Origin: JACSRF01 sp964504445
GTDB lineage: Bacteria; Chloroflexota; Anaerolineae; Promineifilales; Promineifilaceae
Assembly: GCA_964504445.1 (NCBI GenBank)
Contig: CAZDEO010000022.1
Location: 4,736-68,735, forward strand
DNA: 64,000 bases
Direction: 5' to 3'
Under the pieces are notes generated by a model. The model had not been told where the DNA came from, did not search any database, and saw only the letters and a program-made list of their open reading frames with translations. Position numbers and translations under genes: made by a program. Positions 19,224 to 27,260 of the stretch are shown in pieces (position 1 is the first letter of the stretch; each line of letters begins with the position of its first letter).

Positions 19224-20021
19224 TTACCCCACCACCCACGCCCCATAGCCCACCACCCGGTCCTTTGGCCCGGCGGTGTCCCCAGAGTTGCGCAGATCTA
19301 GCAGGTGGGCGTGCAGGCCATGCTGCCGCGCTGCCAGCAGCAGCCCGCCAATGGGCACGCGCCCGCAGGCGGAATTTTCGCCCAAGGCTGCCGGGTTGCG
19401 CTGCTGAATGGCTACGGCCGTTTCCCTATCCTGCTTCTGTGCCGCCTCATAACCCAAATAGTGGCTCAGGTCTGAGCTAATGACAATGAGGGTTTCTGCA
19501 CCGCCCCATAGCTGTGCCAACACTTCAGCTACCTCAGCCGGGTCTGCGTCTCCCACAACCAGCGGCACCAGCTGGAAATCTTGACCCAGGGTCAGCTGCA
19601 GAAAGGGCAGGTGAACTTCCAGCCCATGTTCGCGGCTATGAGCGGCGTCCAGCACCCGCACCTGAGGCAGGGGCAAAATTTGGGCCAGGGCCTGCTGGTC
19701 TACGGCTAACTCACCCAGGGGGGTGGCAAACTGGGTGACGCTGGGGGCGGCTAACCCGCGCAGGTATAGGGTATGGGCTGGACCCAGCAGCAGCACCCGC
19801 GTCACCTGTCCGCGCAGGGGAGCCAATTGTGCATATGCCGACCCGGCAATGGGGCCAGAGTAGATGTACCCGGCGTGGGGGGCAATGATGGCCTTGGGGA
19901 TGCAGGGAGGCGTTGGGGGGGCAACGGCCGTTTCCAAAAAACCATGCACCATCTCCTGCAAACGGCGGGCGTTAGCGGGGTAAAAGGTACCGGCAACCGC
20001 CGGCTGGCGTATCTGAGACAT
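19224..20021 (-). CDS. amrB: AmmeMemoRadiSam system protein B (Memo family)
   Basis: 265-aa Memo-like protein, related to class III ring-opening dioxygenases. Motifs: AGTFYPANARRLQ near the start, APHAGYIYSGPIAGSAY with the first conserved His (~48-64), LLGPAHTLY, SREHGLEVHLPFLQ, and SSDLSHYLGYEAA. The start was chosen at MSQIRQPAVAG, preceded by AGGAAG; upstream codons run through the intergenic region. It is divergent from the radical-SAM partner. The family is conserved from bacteria to humans; the bacterial system has been linked to radical-SAM chemistry of unclear product. The AMMECR1-domain partner is not in the window. Confidence 0.9.
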   Translation of the reverse strand: MSQIRQPAVAGTFYPANARRLQEMVHGFLETAVAPPTPPCIPKAIIAPHAGYIYSGPIAGSAYAQLAPLRGQVTRVLLLGPAHTLYLRGLAAPSVTQFATPLGELAVDQQALAQILPLPQVRVLDAAHSREHGLEVHLPFLQLTLGQDFQLVPLVVGDADPAEVAEVLAQLWGGAETLIVISSDLSHYLGYEAAQKQDRETAVAIQQRNPAALGENSACGRVPIGGLLLAARQHGLHAHLLDLRNSGDTAGPKDRVVGYGAWVVG

Positions 20022-20094
20022 AGTTGCTTCCTGTTTGGTTTGGCTGAGTTTGTGAACCAACCAACCAACTATCCATCCAACCAACTTGCTTATA

Positions 20095-20100
20095 GTATAA
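20095..20100 (+). promoter_or_regulatory. Candidate -10 element for amrS
   Basis: TATAAT in the divergent gap between the Memo and radical-SAM genes; the -35 is poor. The complementary strand here also offers TATACT, so the promoters of the two divergent genes may overlap. Confidence 0.35.
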
Positions 20101-20122
20101 TGCAAATAAAGGCGCAATTTAC

Positions 20123-20146
20123 GCCGTACAGCGGTTTCTGTACGGC
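20123..20146 (+). other. Leader hairpin upstream of amrS
   Basis: GCCGTACAG, a 6-nt loop, CTGTACGGC: a perfect 9-bp-arm inverted repeat ending 16 nt before the start codon. There is no T-run, so it is not a terminator. It could be an operator or an RNA element next to the ribosome site. Confidence 0.5.
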
Positions 20147-20162
20147 AAAAGGGAGTGGTAAG

Positions 20163-21239
20163 ATGGACGCCCATACGGTTGCTACCCATTACTGGCACAG
20201 GTTGGCCGACGGCCGTATCCAGTGTGATTTGTGCCCGCGAGAATGCAAGTTGCACAACGGGCAGCGGGGCATGTGCTTTGTGCGCATGGTCCAGGACGAC
20301 CAGATTGTGCTGACTACTTACGGCCGTTCTAGCGGCTTTTGCGTCGATCCCATTGAAAAGAAACCCCTCAATCACTTTCTACCCGGCACACCCATTTTTT
20401 CCTTTGGCACCGCCGGGTGCAACCTGGCCTGCAAATTTTGCCAAAATTGGGACATCAGCAAATCCCGCGAGATTGACACCCTGGCTGATGCCGCCACGCC
20501 AGAGGCCATTGCCCGCACGGCCGTCCGCCTGGGCTGCCGCAGCGTCGCTTACACCTACAACGACCCCACCATCTTCATAGAGTACGCCATTGACGTAGCC
20601 CAGGCGTGTCACGAGTTGGGTGTATACTCGGTGGCCGTGACGGCCGGCTACATCAATGCAGAGCCACGCCGCGACTTTTACGCCCACATGGACGCCGCCA
20701 ACGTGGATTTAAAAGGATTTAGCAAAGGGTTTTACCAAAAACTGTGCGCCGGCGGGCTGCAACCTGTGCTAGATACGCTGCTTTACCTGAAGCATGAAAC
20801 CAAGGTTTGGGTAGAAATTACCACTCTCATCATTCCCGGTTGGAACGACAGCGGCCAGGAGCTGCACGAAATGACGCAGTGGGTGGTGGAAAATTTGGGA
20901 CCAAACGTACCCATGCACTTTACCGCCTTCCATCCTGACTACAAAATGCGCAATGTGCCACCCACCCCGTCATCTACGCTGGTTAAAGCGCGGCGCATTG
21001 CCCTGGAGAATGGGGTGCGCTATGCCTACACGGGCAACGTGCATGATAAGGGTGGGCAATCTACTTACTGCCACGCCTGCGGCCATTTACTGATTGGCCG
21101 CAACTGGTACGAATTGAGCGAATGGGGGCTTGATGCAGACGGCCGTTGCCAGCAGTGCCACGCTCCCTGTGCCGGTTTTTTTGAAGCTCGTCCAGGAACC
21201 TGGGGATCGCGGCGCCGCCCCGTCAGAATGCACACCTGA
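20163..21239 (+). CDS. amrS: AmmeMemoRadiSam system radical SAM enzyme
   Basis: 358-aa radical SAM protein, PflA-like. The 4Fe-4S motif is CNLACKFCQNW at ~82-92 (Cys-x3-Cys-x2-Cys). An upstream Cys set (CDLCPRECKL, CFVRM at ~24-42) and a C-terminal zinc-type pattern (YCHACGH ... CQQCHAPC) are characteristic of this family. GGGAG stands upstream of the chosen ATG. It is divergent from the Memo protein, consistent with the named genome partnership. The chemical product is not established here. Confidence 0.92.
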   Translation: MDAHTVATHYWHRLADGRIQCDLCPRECKLHNGQRGMCFVRMVQDDQIVLTTYGRSSGFCVDPIEKKPLNHFLPGTPIFSFGTAGCNLACKFCQNWDISKSREIDTLADAATPEAIARTAVRLGCRSVAYTYNDPTIFIEYAIDVAQACHELGVYSVAVTAGYINAEPRRDFYAHMDAANVDLKGFSKGFYQKLCAGGLQPVLDTLLYLKHETKVWVEITTLIIPGWNDSGQELHEMTQWVVENLGPNVPMHFTAFHPDYKMRNVPPTPSSTLVKARRIALENGVRYAYTGNVHDKGGQSTYCHACGHLLIGRNWYELSEWGLDADGRCQQCHAPCAGFFEARPGTWGSRRRPVRMHT

Positions 21240-21259
21240 CCAGACACACCGTCCACCTC

Positions 21260-21288
21260 TTGCAATCTACCCGGTTTTGTTGTATTAT
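21260..21288 (+). promoter_or_regulatory. Promoter of the min operon
   Basis: TTGCAA-N17-TATTAT, spacing ideal, about 80 bp before minC. TTGTTG/CAACAA repeats surround the -10 element. Confidence 0.5.
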
Positions 21289-21333
21289 TTCAACAATTAG
21301 TTTTGTTGTAATATCCCGCATTTCCTGGCAGTG

Positions 21334-21354
21334 CCCATACAGGCATTGTATGGG
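21334..21354 (+). other. Leader hairpin upstream of minC
   Basis: CCCATAC, a 7-nt loop, GTATGGG: perfect arms, 12 nt before the minC ATG, which has no clear ribosome-binding sequence. It may affect translation or be an operator half-site pair. Confidence 0.4.
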
Positions 21355-21366
21355 TTCTAACTGTTT

Positions 21367-22083
21367 ATGAATCAACAAACAACCAGCGAAATTCGTATCA
21401 AAGGCATTCGAGATGGACTTTTGGTAACCCTGGGTGATGGTCTGTACACAGAGGTATTGGCCCAGTTAGACGCTGAGTTGGCAGCAAAGCAAGAATTTTT
21501 ACAAGGCAGTCGCATTGCGCTAGATGTGGGGGAACGGCCGTTGCAGCGCGAACAGCTTGCCGAAATACAACAGGTTTTTGCCCAAAACCGCCTACTGCTC
21601 TGGACGGTGCTGTCTAACAAAGAAACAACCAAAACAGCCGCCCGCGAACTGGAGCTAGCGATCCGTCTGCCTGGTAGCCAAACTGATTTAGAAGGCAACA
21701 CCCTGGCCGTGGCTGCCCGCAACGACAATCACTACCTGGCAGAAACCACCATCTCTGGTGCATTGGTCCTTAAAGAAACCCTGCGGTCCGGACGCTCCGT
21801 GCATCATGATGGAGCCATCATCGTTTTAGGAGACGTAAATCCCGGGGCCGAGGTTATTGCTGCCGGGGACGTTTTAGTGTGGGGTCGGCTGCGGGGACTG
21901 GTTCACGCTGGGGCCTTGGGTGACGAAACGGCCGTCATCTGTGCCCTCGATCTCAGTCCCACCCAACTCCGTATAGCCGATCAGATCGCTATTCCTCCCG
22001 AATCCCGGCGCCGCAAACCAGAACCAGAACAAGCAGCCATTCGCAACGGGCAAATCGTCGCCGAATCTTGGCAAACAAAATAA
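21367..22083 (+). CDS. minC: Septum site-determining protein MinC
   Basis: 238 aa. N-terminal MinC domain (~8-105) and C-terminal beta-helix domain (~120-215) with LRSGRSVHHDGAIIVLGDVN and GDVLVWGRLRGLVHAG, the classic MinC_C signature that binds MinD and inhibits FtsZ polymerisation away from midcell. It is first in a minC-minD-minE order. There is no evident Shine-Dalgarno sequence. Confidence 0.93.
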   Translation: MNQQTTSEIRIKGIRDGLLVTLGDGLYTEVLAQLDAELAAKQEFLQGSRIALDVGERPLQREQLAEIQQVFAQNRLLLWTVLSNKETTKTAARELELAIRLPGSQTDLEGNTLAVAARNDNHYLAETTISGALVLKETLRSGRSVHHDGAIIVLGDVNPGAEVIAAGDVLVWGRLRGLVHAGALGDETAVICALDLSPTQLRIADQIAIPPESRRRKPEPEQAAIRNGQIVAESWQTK

Positions 22084-22145
22084 GAATCAGGTACACAGAC
22101 CTCATCACACAAAACAGTTACCTGGCATCCGGTATGGAGAATCTC

Positions 22146-22949
22146 ATGAGCGCAAAAGTGATAACAGTTACCTCTGGTAAAGGGGGTGTGGGCAAAACCA
22201 CCATCACCGCTAACCTTGCCTCGGCCCTGGCCATGCTAGACAAGCGTGTGGTAGCCATTGACGCCGACATTGGCCTGCGTAATCTAGATGTCGTCATGGG
22301 GCTAGAAAACCGCATTGTTTACGATCTCGTTGACGTGATTGAAGGGCGCTGCCGCCTGCGCCAGGCCATGATCAAAGACAAACGGCAGCCAGAACTTTAC
22401 CTCATCCCCGCTGCCCAAACTCGTGACAAAATGGCCGTCAGTCCCTCGGATATGATTTTGGTCTGTGACCAACTGCGCCAGGAAATGGATTACATCATCA
22501 TAGATTCCCCAGCTGGCATCGAACGAGGCTTCCGCAACGCCATCGCCCCCGCTGATCAAGTACTCGTTGTCACCAATCCAGAAGTTTCCTCCGTGCGCGA
22601 CGCCGACCGCATCATCGGACTAATTGAAGCAGAGGAAAAGGGGCCAGGTTACCTCATTGTCAATCGCCTCAAGCCCACTATGGTTGCCCGTGGCGACATG
22701 CTTTCTGTAGAAGATGTACTGGATATCCTCGCCATTCAGCTTATCGGCGTCATTCCTGAAGATGAATCCATTCTGGTTTCCACCAACCAGGGTCTACCCA
22801 TCGCTATGACCAGCATCAATGGATCGAGCGCCGGTCAGGCATTTCGCAACGTAGCACAACGTCTCACAGGGCAAGACGTGCCATTTTTGGACCTGACTGC
22901 AAGGCCTGGTTTGCGAGGCTGGTTGAAAGGGTTGATGGGCAGCCGTTAA
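22146..22949 (+). CDS. minD: Septum site-determining protein MinD (ATPase)
   Basis: 267 aa, ParA/MinD P-loop ATPase. Deviant Walker A SGKGGVGKTT near residue 10, AIDADIGLRNLDVVMGLENR, Walker B IIIDSPAGIERGF, and a C-terminal amphipathic membrane-targeting helix (LRGWLKGLMGSR). The start at MSAKVITVTSGKG is preceded by GGAG at eight bases. Earlier in-frame ATGs would make an atypical N-terminus and overlap minC. It acts with MinC and MinE in division-site placement. Confidence 0.95.
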   Translation: MSAKVITVTSGKGGVGKTTITANLASALAMLDKRVVAIDADIGLRNLDVVMGLENRIVYDLVDVIEGRCRLRQAMIKDKRQPELYLIPAAQTRDKMAVSPSDMILVCDQLRQEMDYIIIDSPAGIERGFRNAIAPADQVLVVTNPEVSSVRDADRIIGLIEAEEKGPGYLIVNRLKPTMVARGDMLSVEDVLDILAIQLIGVIPEDESILVSTNQGLPIAMTSINGSSAGQAFRNVAQRLTGQDVPFLDLTARPGLRGWLKGLMGSR

Positions 22950-22962
22950 GGGAGGCAAGAGT

Positions 22963-23220
22963 ATGAGTTGGCTAGGACAGCTTTTTGGAAAAAAGGAAAA
23001 GAGTAGCTCGGTCGCCAAGAAACGGCTGCAAATGGTGTTGGTTCATGATCGCAATGATATTTCACCAGGGCTATTGGAAATCATCAAAGATGACATCATT
23101 CAGGTCATAGTCAAGCACCTGGCTATTGATCCCGCAGCCGTAGAAGTGAACTTAAATCAAGAAGGCGCGGAAAGCTTTTTGGTAGCTGAAATTCCATTGC
23201 CCGGCAGTAACGGTCGGTAA
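22963..23220 (+). CDS. minE: Cell division topological specificity factor MinE
   Basis: 85 aa, usual MinE length. An N-terminal membrane-targeting/anti-MinCD segment (SWLGQLFGKKEKSSS, then AKKRLQMVLVHDRNDISP) is followed by the dimerising beta domain (LEIIKDDIIQVIVKHL). It lies 13 bp after minD with GGGAGG upstream. It stimulates MinD ATPase and drives Min redistribution. Confidence 0.93.
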   Translation: MSWLGQLFGKKEKSSSVAKKRLQMVLVHDRNDISPGLLEIIKDDIIQVIVKHLAIDPAAVEVNLNQEGAESFLVAEIPLPGSNGR

Positions 23221-23359
23221 TCATCTCGGCAAGTATCTTAAGCGCAGCAACCGATTAGCCTCCTTATTCATCTTTGGGGTGGGAAGTTTGTTTTGTGTCC
23301 CCTTAGGGTTTTGTAAAAACCATCGCCAAATTACTCTATTTTATTAAAATGATACTGAT

Positions 23360-24466
23360 ATGACTGATAGAACATCTGTCTGGCGGTATTTTGATATTTG
23401 GCTAGCTGCAGCCGTGCTGTTGTTAACTGCATACGGCATTCTCATGATTCGTAGTGCGGTGACTGGCGCCCCAGCCCTGGAAGAACACCCTATGCGCCAA
23501 TTCTACTGGGCTATTGGGGGCGTCGTGGTCATGCTCGTCTTTGCCAGTATCGACTATCGCTACCTTGCCTCCGCTCACTGGTACATTTATGGCGTACTCG
23601 TACTATCTCTTGTCTTTGTGGTGGTCGCCGGGCAAATTAACAACGATGCTCGCCGCTGGATTAACCTGGGATTTATTGAAATTCAACCCTCAGAATTTGG
23701 CCGGATTTTTTTAGCAATTACTTTTGCCCAATTTTTGGCCCAGCGTCGCAGCCGTATCAACCGATTTTCCAATACGGTGACAACACTGGCTTACATTGGC
23801 CTGCCTGTAGGCCTTATCTTTCTGCAGCCGGATCTGGGAATGTCTATTCTCTTTTTGGTCATCTGGTTTGTCATGATATGGCTAGCGGGGTTGCCGCTTT
23901 CTCATTTTGTCACTCTGGCCATTGTTGGCTTTATTGGGATCAGCTTGATCTACCCCAATTTGGCTACGTATCAAAAAGAGCGCATTACCACATTCCTCAA
24001 CCCAGAGGCTGCTGATGAAGAGGATGTGTTCAACGTAGATCAGGCCGTTATCAGCGTAGGCACGGGAGGGCTGTTTGGCAAGGGGTATTTGCAAGGCACG
24101 CAAAGCCAGCTGGGCTTTCTGCGCGTACAGCATACCGACTTCATCTTTTCTGTGCTTACCGAAGAAATGGGCCTGGTTTTTGGTTCACTGATAGTGCTAA
24201 CTTTAATGGGCTTTATTCTTTGGCGCATTCTGCGGGTCGCCAATCTCACGCCAGATCCCGTGGGGAAGCTGTTGTGCATTGGCATTGCGGCAATTCTGTT
24301 CTTTCAGACAATGGTGAGTGTGGGCATGAATGTGCGTTTGTTGCCGGTTACTGGCCTGACGCTACCCTTTGTTAGTTATGGGGGTAGCTCGCTGATCACG
24401 CTGTTCATTGCTATTGGTGTGGTACAATCGGTCCTCATGCGGCACCGCAAACAAGACTTTGGGTAA
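23360..24466 (+). CDS. rodA: SEDS-family peptidoglycan polymerase (RodA/FtsW)
   Basis: 368 aa, about ten membrane helices. Conserved SEDS motifs: NDARRWINLGFIEIQPSEF, the catalytic-loop region VDQAVISVGTGGLFGKGYL, LGFLRVQHTDFIFSVLTEE, and C-terminal GLTLPFVSYGGSSL. It polymerises glycan strands from lipid II with a partner class B PBP. Placed 139 bp after minE. The symbol is tentative: sequence alone does not separate RodA from FtsW, but the short N- and C-termini favour RodA. Confidence 0.9.
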   Translation: MTDRTSVWRYFDIWLAAAVLLLTAYGILMIRSAVTGAPALEEHPMRQFYWAIGGVVVMLVFASIDYRYLASAHWYIYGVLVLSLVFVVVAGQINNDARRWINLGFIEIQPSEFGRIFLAITFAQFLAQRRSRINRFSNTVTTLAYIGLPVGLIFLQPDLGMSILFLVIWFVMIWLAGLPLSHFVTLAIVGFIGISLIYPNLATYQKERITTFLNPEAADEEDVFNVDQAVISVGTGGLFGKGYLQGTQSQLGFLRVQHTDFIFSVLTEEMGLVFGSLIVLTLMGFILWRILRVANLTPDPVGKLLCIGIAAILFFQTMVSVGMNVRLLPVTGLTLPFVSYGGSSLITLFIAIGVVQSVLMRHRKQDFG

Positions 24467-24470
24467 AGTA

Positions 24471-24519
24471 AGCGATTAGCCGTTAGCTCTTAGCCAAGTG
24501 CGAACAGCTAACGGCTAGC
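24471..24519. repeat. Heptamer array, 7 units, with a 12-bp inverted repeat
   Basis: AGCGATT, AGCCGTT, AGCTCTT, AGCCAAG, TGCGAAC, AGCTAAC and GGCTAGC fill the rodA-gltX gap. Within it TAGCCGTTAGCT and AGCTAACGGCTA are perfect 12-bp inverted arms with a 17-nt loop. There is no T-run. Confidence 0.75.
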
Positions 24520-24532
24520 CAACAAAGGCTAA

Positions 24533-26017
24533 ATGATGAGTGTAAGAGTACGTTTTGCCCCTAGTCCCACGGGGTATTTACATATTGGTGGGGCACGTAC
24601 GGCTTTGTTTAACTGGCTGTTTGCCCGCAAGCATGGCGGGCAATTTGTTTTACGCATTGAGGATACGGACCAGAAGCGCACAGTCCCTGGGGCGCTTGAG
24701 GCGATTATGGATGGCTTGCGCTGGCTGGGGCTGGATTGGGACGAGGGACCTGACGTGGGCGGCCCTTATGGCCCTTATGTGCAAACGGAGCGGGCTGGTT
24801 TGTACCAGAAATGGGCGTACTCGTTGGTTGCGCAAGGGCAGGCGTATAAATGTTTTTGTACGCCGGAGGAGTTGGCAGCGATGCGGGAGGAGCAGAAAGA
24901 GAAGCGGCTGCCGTTGGGGTACAACGGCCGTTGCCGCCACCTCATCCCGGCCCAAATTGCAGAAAAGGAAGCGGCTGGCCTAGAATACGTCATTCGCTTC
25001 AAAATGCCCCAAGATGGCGAAACCACCATTCACGACGCTATTCGTGGCCCCATTACCTACCAAAACAGCCAGATTATCGACGCCGTCTTGCTCAAATCTG
25101 ACGGGCTGCCCACATACCACCTGGCCAACGTGGTAGACGACCACTTCATGGACATTACCCACATCATGCGCGCCGATGAGTGGATTAACACCGCCCCCCT
25201 GCACATCAATCTATACCACGCTTTTGGCTGGGAAATACCCCAATACGCCCACCTATCCCTGGTGATGAACCCCAGCGGAAAAGGCAAGCTTAGCAAGCGT
25301 ACCCAATCCTTTGATGATGATGGGCAGCAGGTATTGATAAAGGTGGAGGAGTTCCAGGAAGCAGGCTTCCTGCCGCAGGCGGTGGTGAACTTTTTGGCCA
25401 ATGTGGGCTATGCCACAGGCGATGATCGTGAAATTTTTACCATTCAGGAAGCCATTGCCAACTTTAAGCTGGAGAATATTAACCCTGCTCCGTCACGGCT
25501 ACCTTACAGCAAGCTAGAGTGGCTGAATGGGCAGTATATTCAGGAAATGGAACCGGTGGCATTGGCGCAAGCGGTCAAGCCTTTCCTGGACGCCCAAGGG
25601 TTTGAGGTAAACGCGGAGGCACTGTTGGTGGTGATGCCGGCGATGCGCAAACGGCTGAAGCGGCTGCCGGAGGCCATTGAGTTTTTGCGCTTTTTATTTG
25701 CTGACGTGCCGCTGCAAGCCACGGCCGTTGACCTGACCCACAAGCAGATGCCTTACGCAGCCGCCAAATTGGCTTACCAGCAAGCACGAGACTTTGTCGC
25801 CACGGTGGAGCCCTTCAATCTGGAAACACTTAGTGCCGGGCTGCTGAAAATAGGGGAAAGCGCCACAGAAAATGGCAAAGCTGGCCCCTTCTTAGGGCAA
25901 CTGCGCTATGCCCTCACCGGACAGCAGGTGTCCCCGCCGCTGTTTGAGTCTATGGTGGCTTTAGGCCGCACGCGCACGTTGGCGCGGCTGGATGAAGTGC
26001 TGGCCCTATTTGCATAA
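24533..26017 (+). CDS. gltX: Glutamyl-tRNA synthetase
   Basis: Class I synthetase, 494 aa, usual length. HIGH-type motif APSPTGYLHIGGARTALFNW at the N-terminus, zinc-region CFCTPEELAAMREE, KMSKS-type motif GKLSKRTQ, and an anticodon-binding helical C-terminus. Two adjacent ATGs are possible; AAAGG precedes the first. It may also charge tRNA-Gln if the organism uses GatCAB; not decidable here. Confidence 0.95.
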   Translation: MMSVRVRFAPSPTGYLHIGGARTALFNWLFARKHGGQFVLRIEDTDQKRTVPGALEAIMDGLRWLGLDWDEGPDVGGPYGPYVQTERAGLYQKWAYSLVAQGQAYKCFCTPEELAAMREEQKEKRLPLGYNGRCRHLIPAQIAEKEAAGLEYVIRFKMPQDGETTIHDAIRGPITYQNSQIIDAVLLKSDGLPTYHLANVVDDHFMDITHIMRADEWINTAPLHINLYHAFGWEIPQYAHLSLVMNPSGKGKLSKRTQSFDDDGQQVLIKVEEFQEAGFLPQAVVNFLANVGYATGDDREIFTIQEAIANFKLENINPAPSRLPYSKLEWLNGQYIQEMEPVALAQAVKPFLDAQGFEVNAEALLVVMPAMRKRLKRLPEAIEFLRFLFADVPLQATAVDLTHKQMPYAAAKLAYQQARDFVATVEPFNLETLSAGLLKIGESATENGKAGPFLGQLRYALTGQQVSPPLFESMVALGRTRTLARLDEVLALFA

Positions 26018-26033
26018 GCCAGCGAATATCCAC

Positions 26034-26066
26034 AAAAAAAGCCCCGCGCAATGGGGGGCTTTTTTC
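26034..26066 (+). terminator. Rho-independent terminator after gltX
   Basis: AAAAAAAGCCCC, short loop, GGGGGGCTTTTTT, 17 bp after the gltX stop. It also works in the opposite direction for the converging secreted-protein gene. Confidence 0.85.
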
Positions 26067-26086
26067 TTTCCCAAAAGACGCTGCTG

Positions 26087-26596
26087 TTATCCACTCCGCC
26101 GCTGTATTTTTACATAGGTTAATAGCAGCAGGACGGCAAAAAGGCTGGCGACGAAGCCAGGCAAAGAATTCGGGGTGGCACCGGCGCTTTGCAGATTAAT
26201 AACCGTGGGGCCGGTATTTGTGCTGATGTTATCCATTGGGAAATAACTGCGGGTCTCCCTGCTTTGCATAAACAAATCCGGAAATGATTGATATGGTGGT
26301 CTACCATTACCCCCATCATTAAAGCGGATGAGTAGGGAAACGGCCGTATTATTGTCAGGTGAAGTTGAAAAAAGCACACGAAACGTATGCTGACCAGCCG
26401 GAATGACAGTTCCATCCCCATTCAGTAACTGATTGGGCACGCCATCGACGGTGCCAATCATGTAAATGGTAAAACCATGTTGCCACGGCGCACCATAGGC
26501 ATCATAAACCGCGCCACTTACTCCAGACCAGGCAAAGGTTGGGGTCGCTAACAATAGTAGAGTAAAAAGCGAAAACAATATAGCTAGTTTTTTCAT
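26087..26596 (-). CDS. Secreted, C-terminally anchored small protein of unknown function
   Basis: 169 aa. A clear signal peptide (MKKLAILFSLFTLLLLATP, cleavage likely after TFA) is followed by a beta-rich body beginning with a short carboxypeptidase-regulatory-like stretch (VSGAVYDAYGAPWQHG). The C-terminus has a Leu-Pro-Gly turn, one hydrophobic helix and a basic end KIQRRSG, an arrangement like sortase-type or rhombosortase-type tails without a recognised motif. GAGGAA precedes the ATG. No homolog family is recognised. Confidence 0.7.
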   Translation of the reverse strand: MKKLAILFSLFTLLLLATPTFAWSGVSGAVYDAYGAPWQHGFTIYMIGTVDGVPNQLLNGDGTVIPAGQHTFRVLFSTSPDNNTAVSLLIRFNDGGNGRPPYQSFPDLFMQSRETRSYFPMDNISTNTGPTVINLQSAGATPNSLPGFVASLFAVLLLLTYVKIQRRSG

Positions 26597-26795
26597 TAGA
26601 ATTATTCCTCAACATAAACTCCTTTGTTGGATCATGATAAACTGTGTCGAGTTTTTGGTAAATAGCACCAAAGTAGCAGGATAAAAATCAGAGCCAGTTA
26701 TCTTACAAGGTGGTGTCAGCCATTTACCTATTAAATTCCTGACCGGTTTGTTACCGGCACCTTACTCAACAGGCTAAATTTTATATGGAGGATGT

Positions 26796-27254
26796 ATGTT
26801 ACAAATTGGTGAAATAGCTCCAGACTTCGCACTGGTATCAGATGAAGGGAAAACGGTAAATCTTGCCGATTTTCGTGGGCAGCAAGTTATTCTGTTCTTT
26901 TACCCCAAGGCCGGCACATCTGGCTGCACCACCCAGGCGTGCGGCTTCCGCGACAGCTTCCCCGTTATTGAGGCTGCTAACGCCACCGTGCTAGGTATTA
27001 GCCCCGACGAGCCAGACAAGCTGGCAAAATGGAAGGCCAAAGAGAATCTGCCCTACACCCTGCTCTCTGACCCCGACCACGCCGTGGCTGAAGCTTATGG
27101 CGTATGGGGCGAAAAGAAGATGTACGGCAACACCTTCATGGGCATCATTCGCAGCCACTTTGTGGTTGATGCTGAAGGGAAGCTGGCGGACATGCAGGTG
27201 AAAATTAGCCCCAAAGATAGCGTGGCGAAAGCGGTCAACTTTTTGGAACAGTAG
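26796..27254 (+). CDS. bcp: Thioredoxin-dependent peroxiredoxin (BCP/PrxQ family)
   Basis: 152 aa, reduces hydroperoxides. Active site FFYPKAGTSGCTTQACGFRD holds the peroxidatic Cys and a second Cys five residues later, as in atypical two-Cys PrxQ enzymes. GGAGG stands four bases before the ATG. Converges with the following large membrane-protein gene with a 6-bp gap. Confidence 0.93.
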   Translation: MLQIGEIAPDFALVSDEGKTVNLADFRGQQVILFFYPKAGTSGCTTQACGFRDSFPVIEAANATVLGISPDEPDKLAKWKAKENLPYTLLSDPDHAVAEAYGVWGEKKMYGNTFMGIIRSHFVVDAEGKLADMQVKISPKDSVAKAVNFLEQ

Positions 27255-27260
27255 CCGGCG

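Noticed and set aside
20022..20375. N-terminal extension of the Memo protein
   Set aside because: The upstream 118 codons cover the divergent promoter region and the amrS start; AGGAAG marks the internal ATG as the start.
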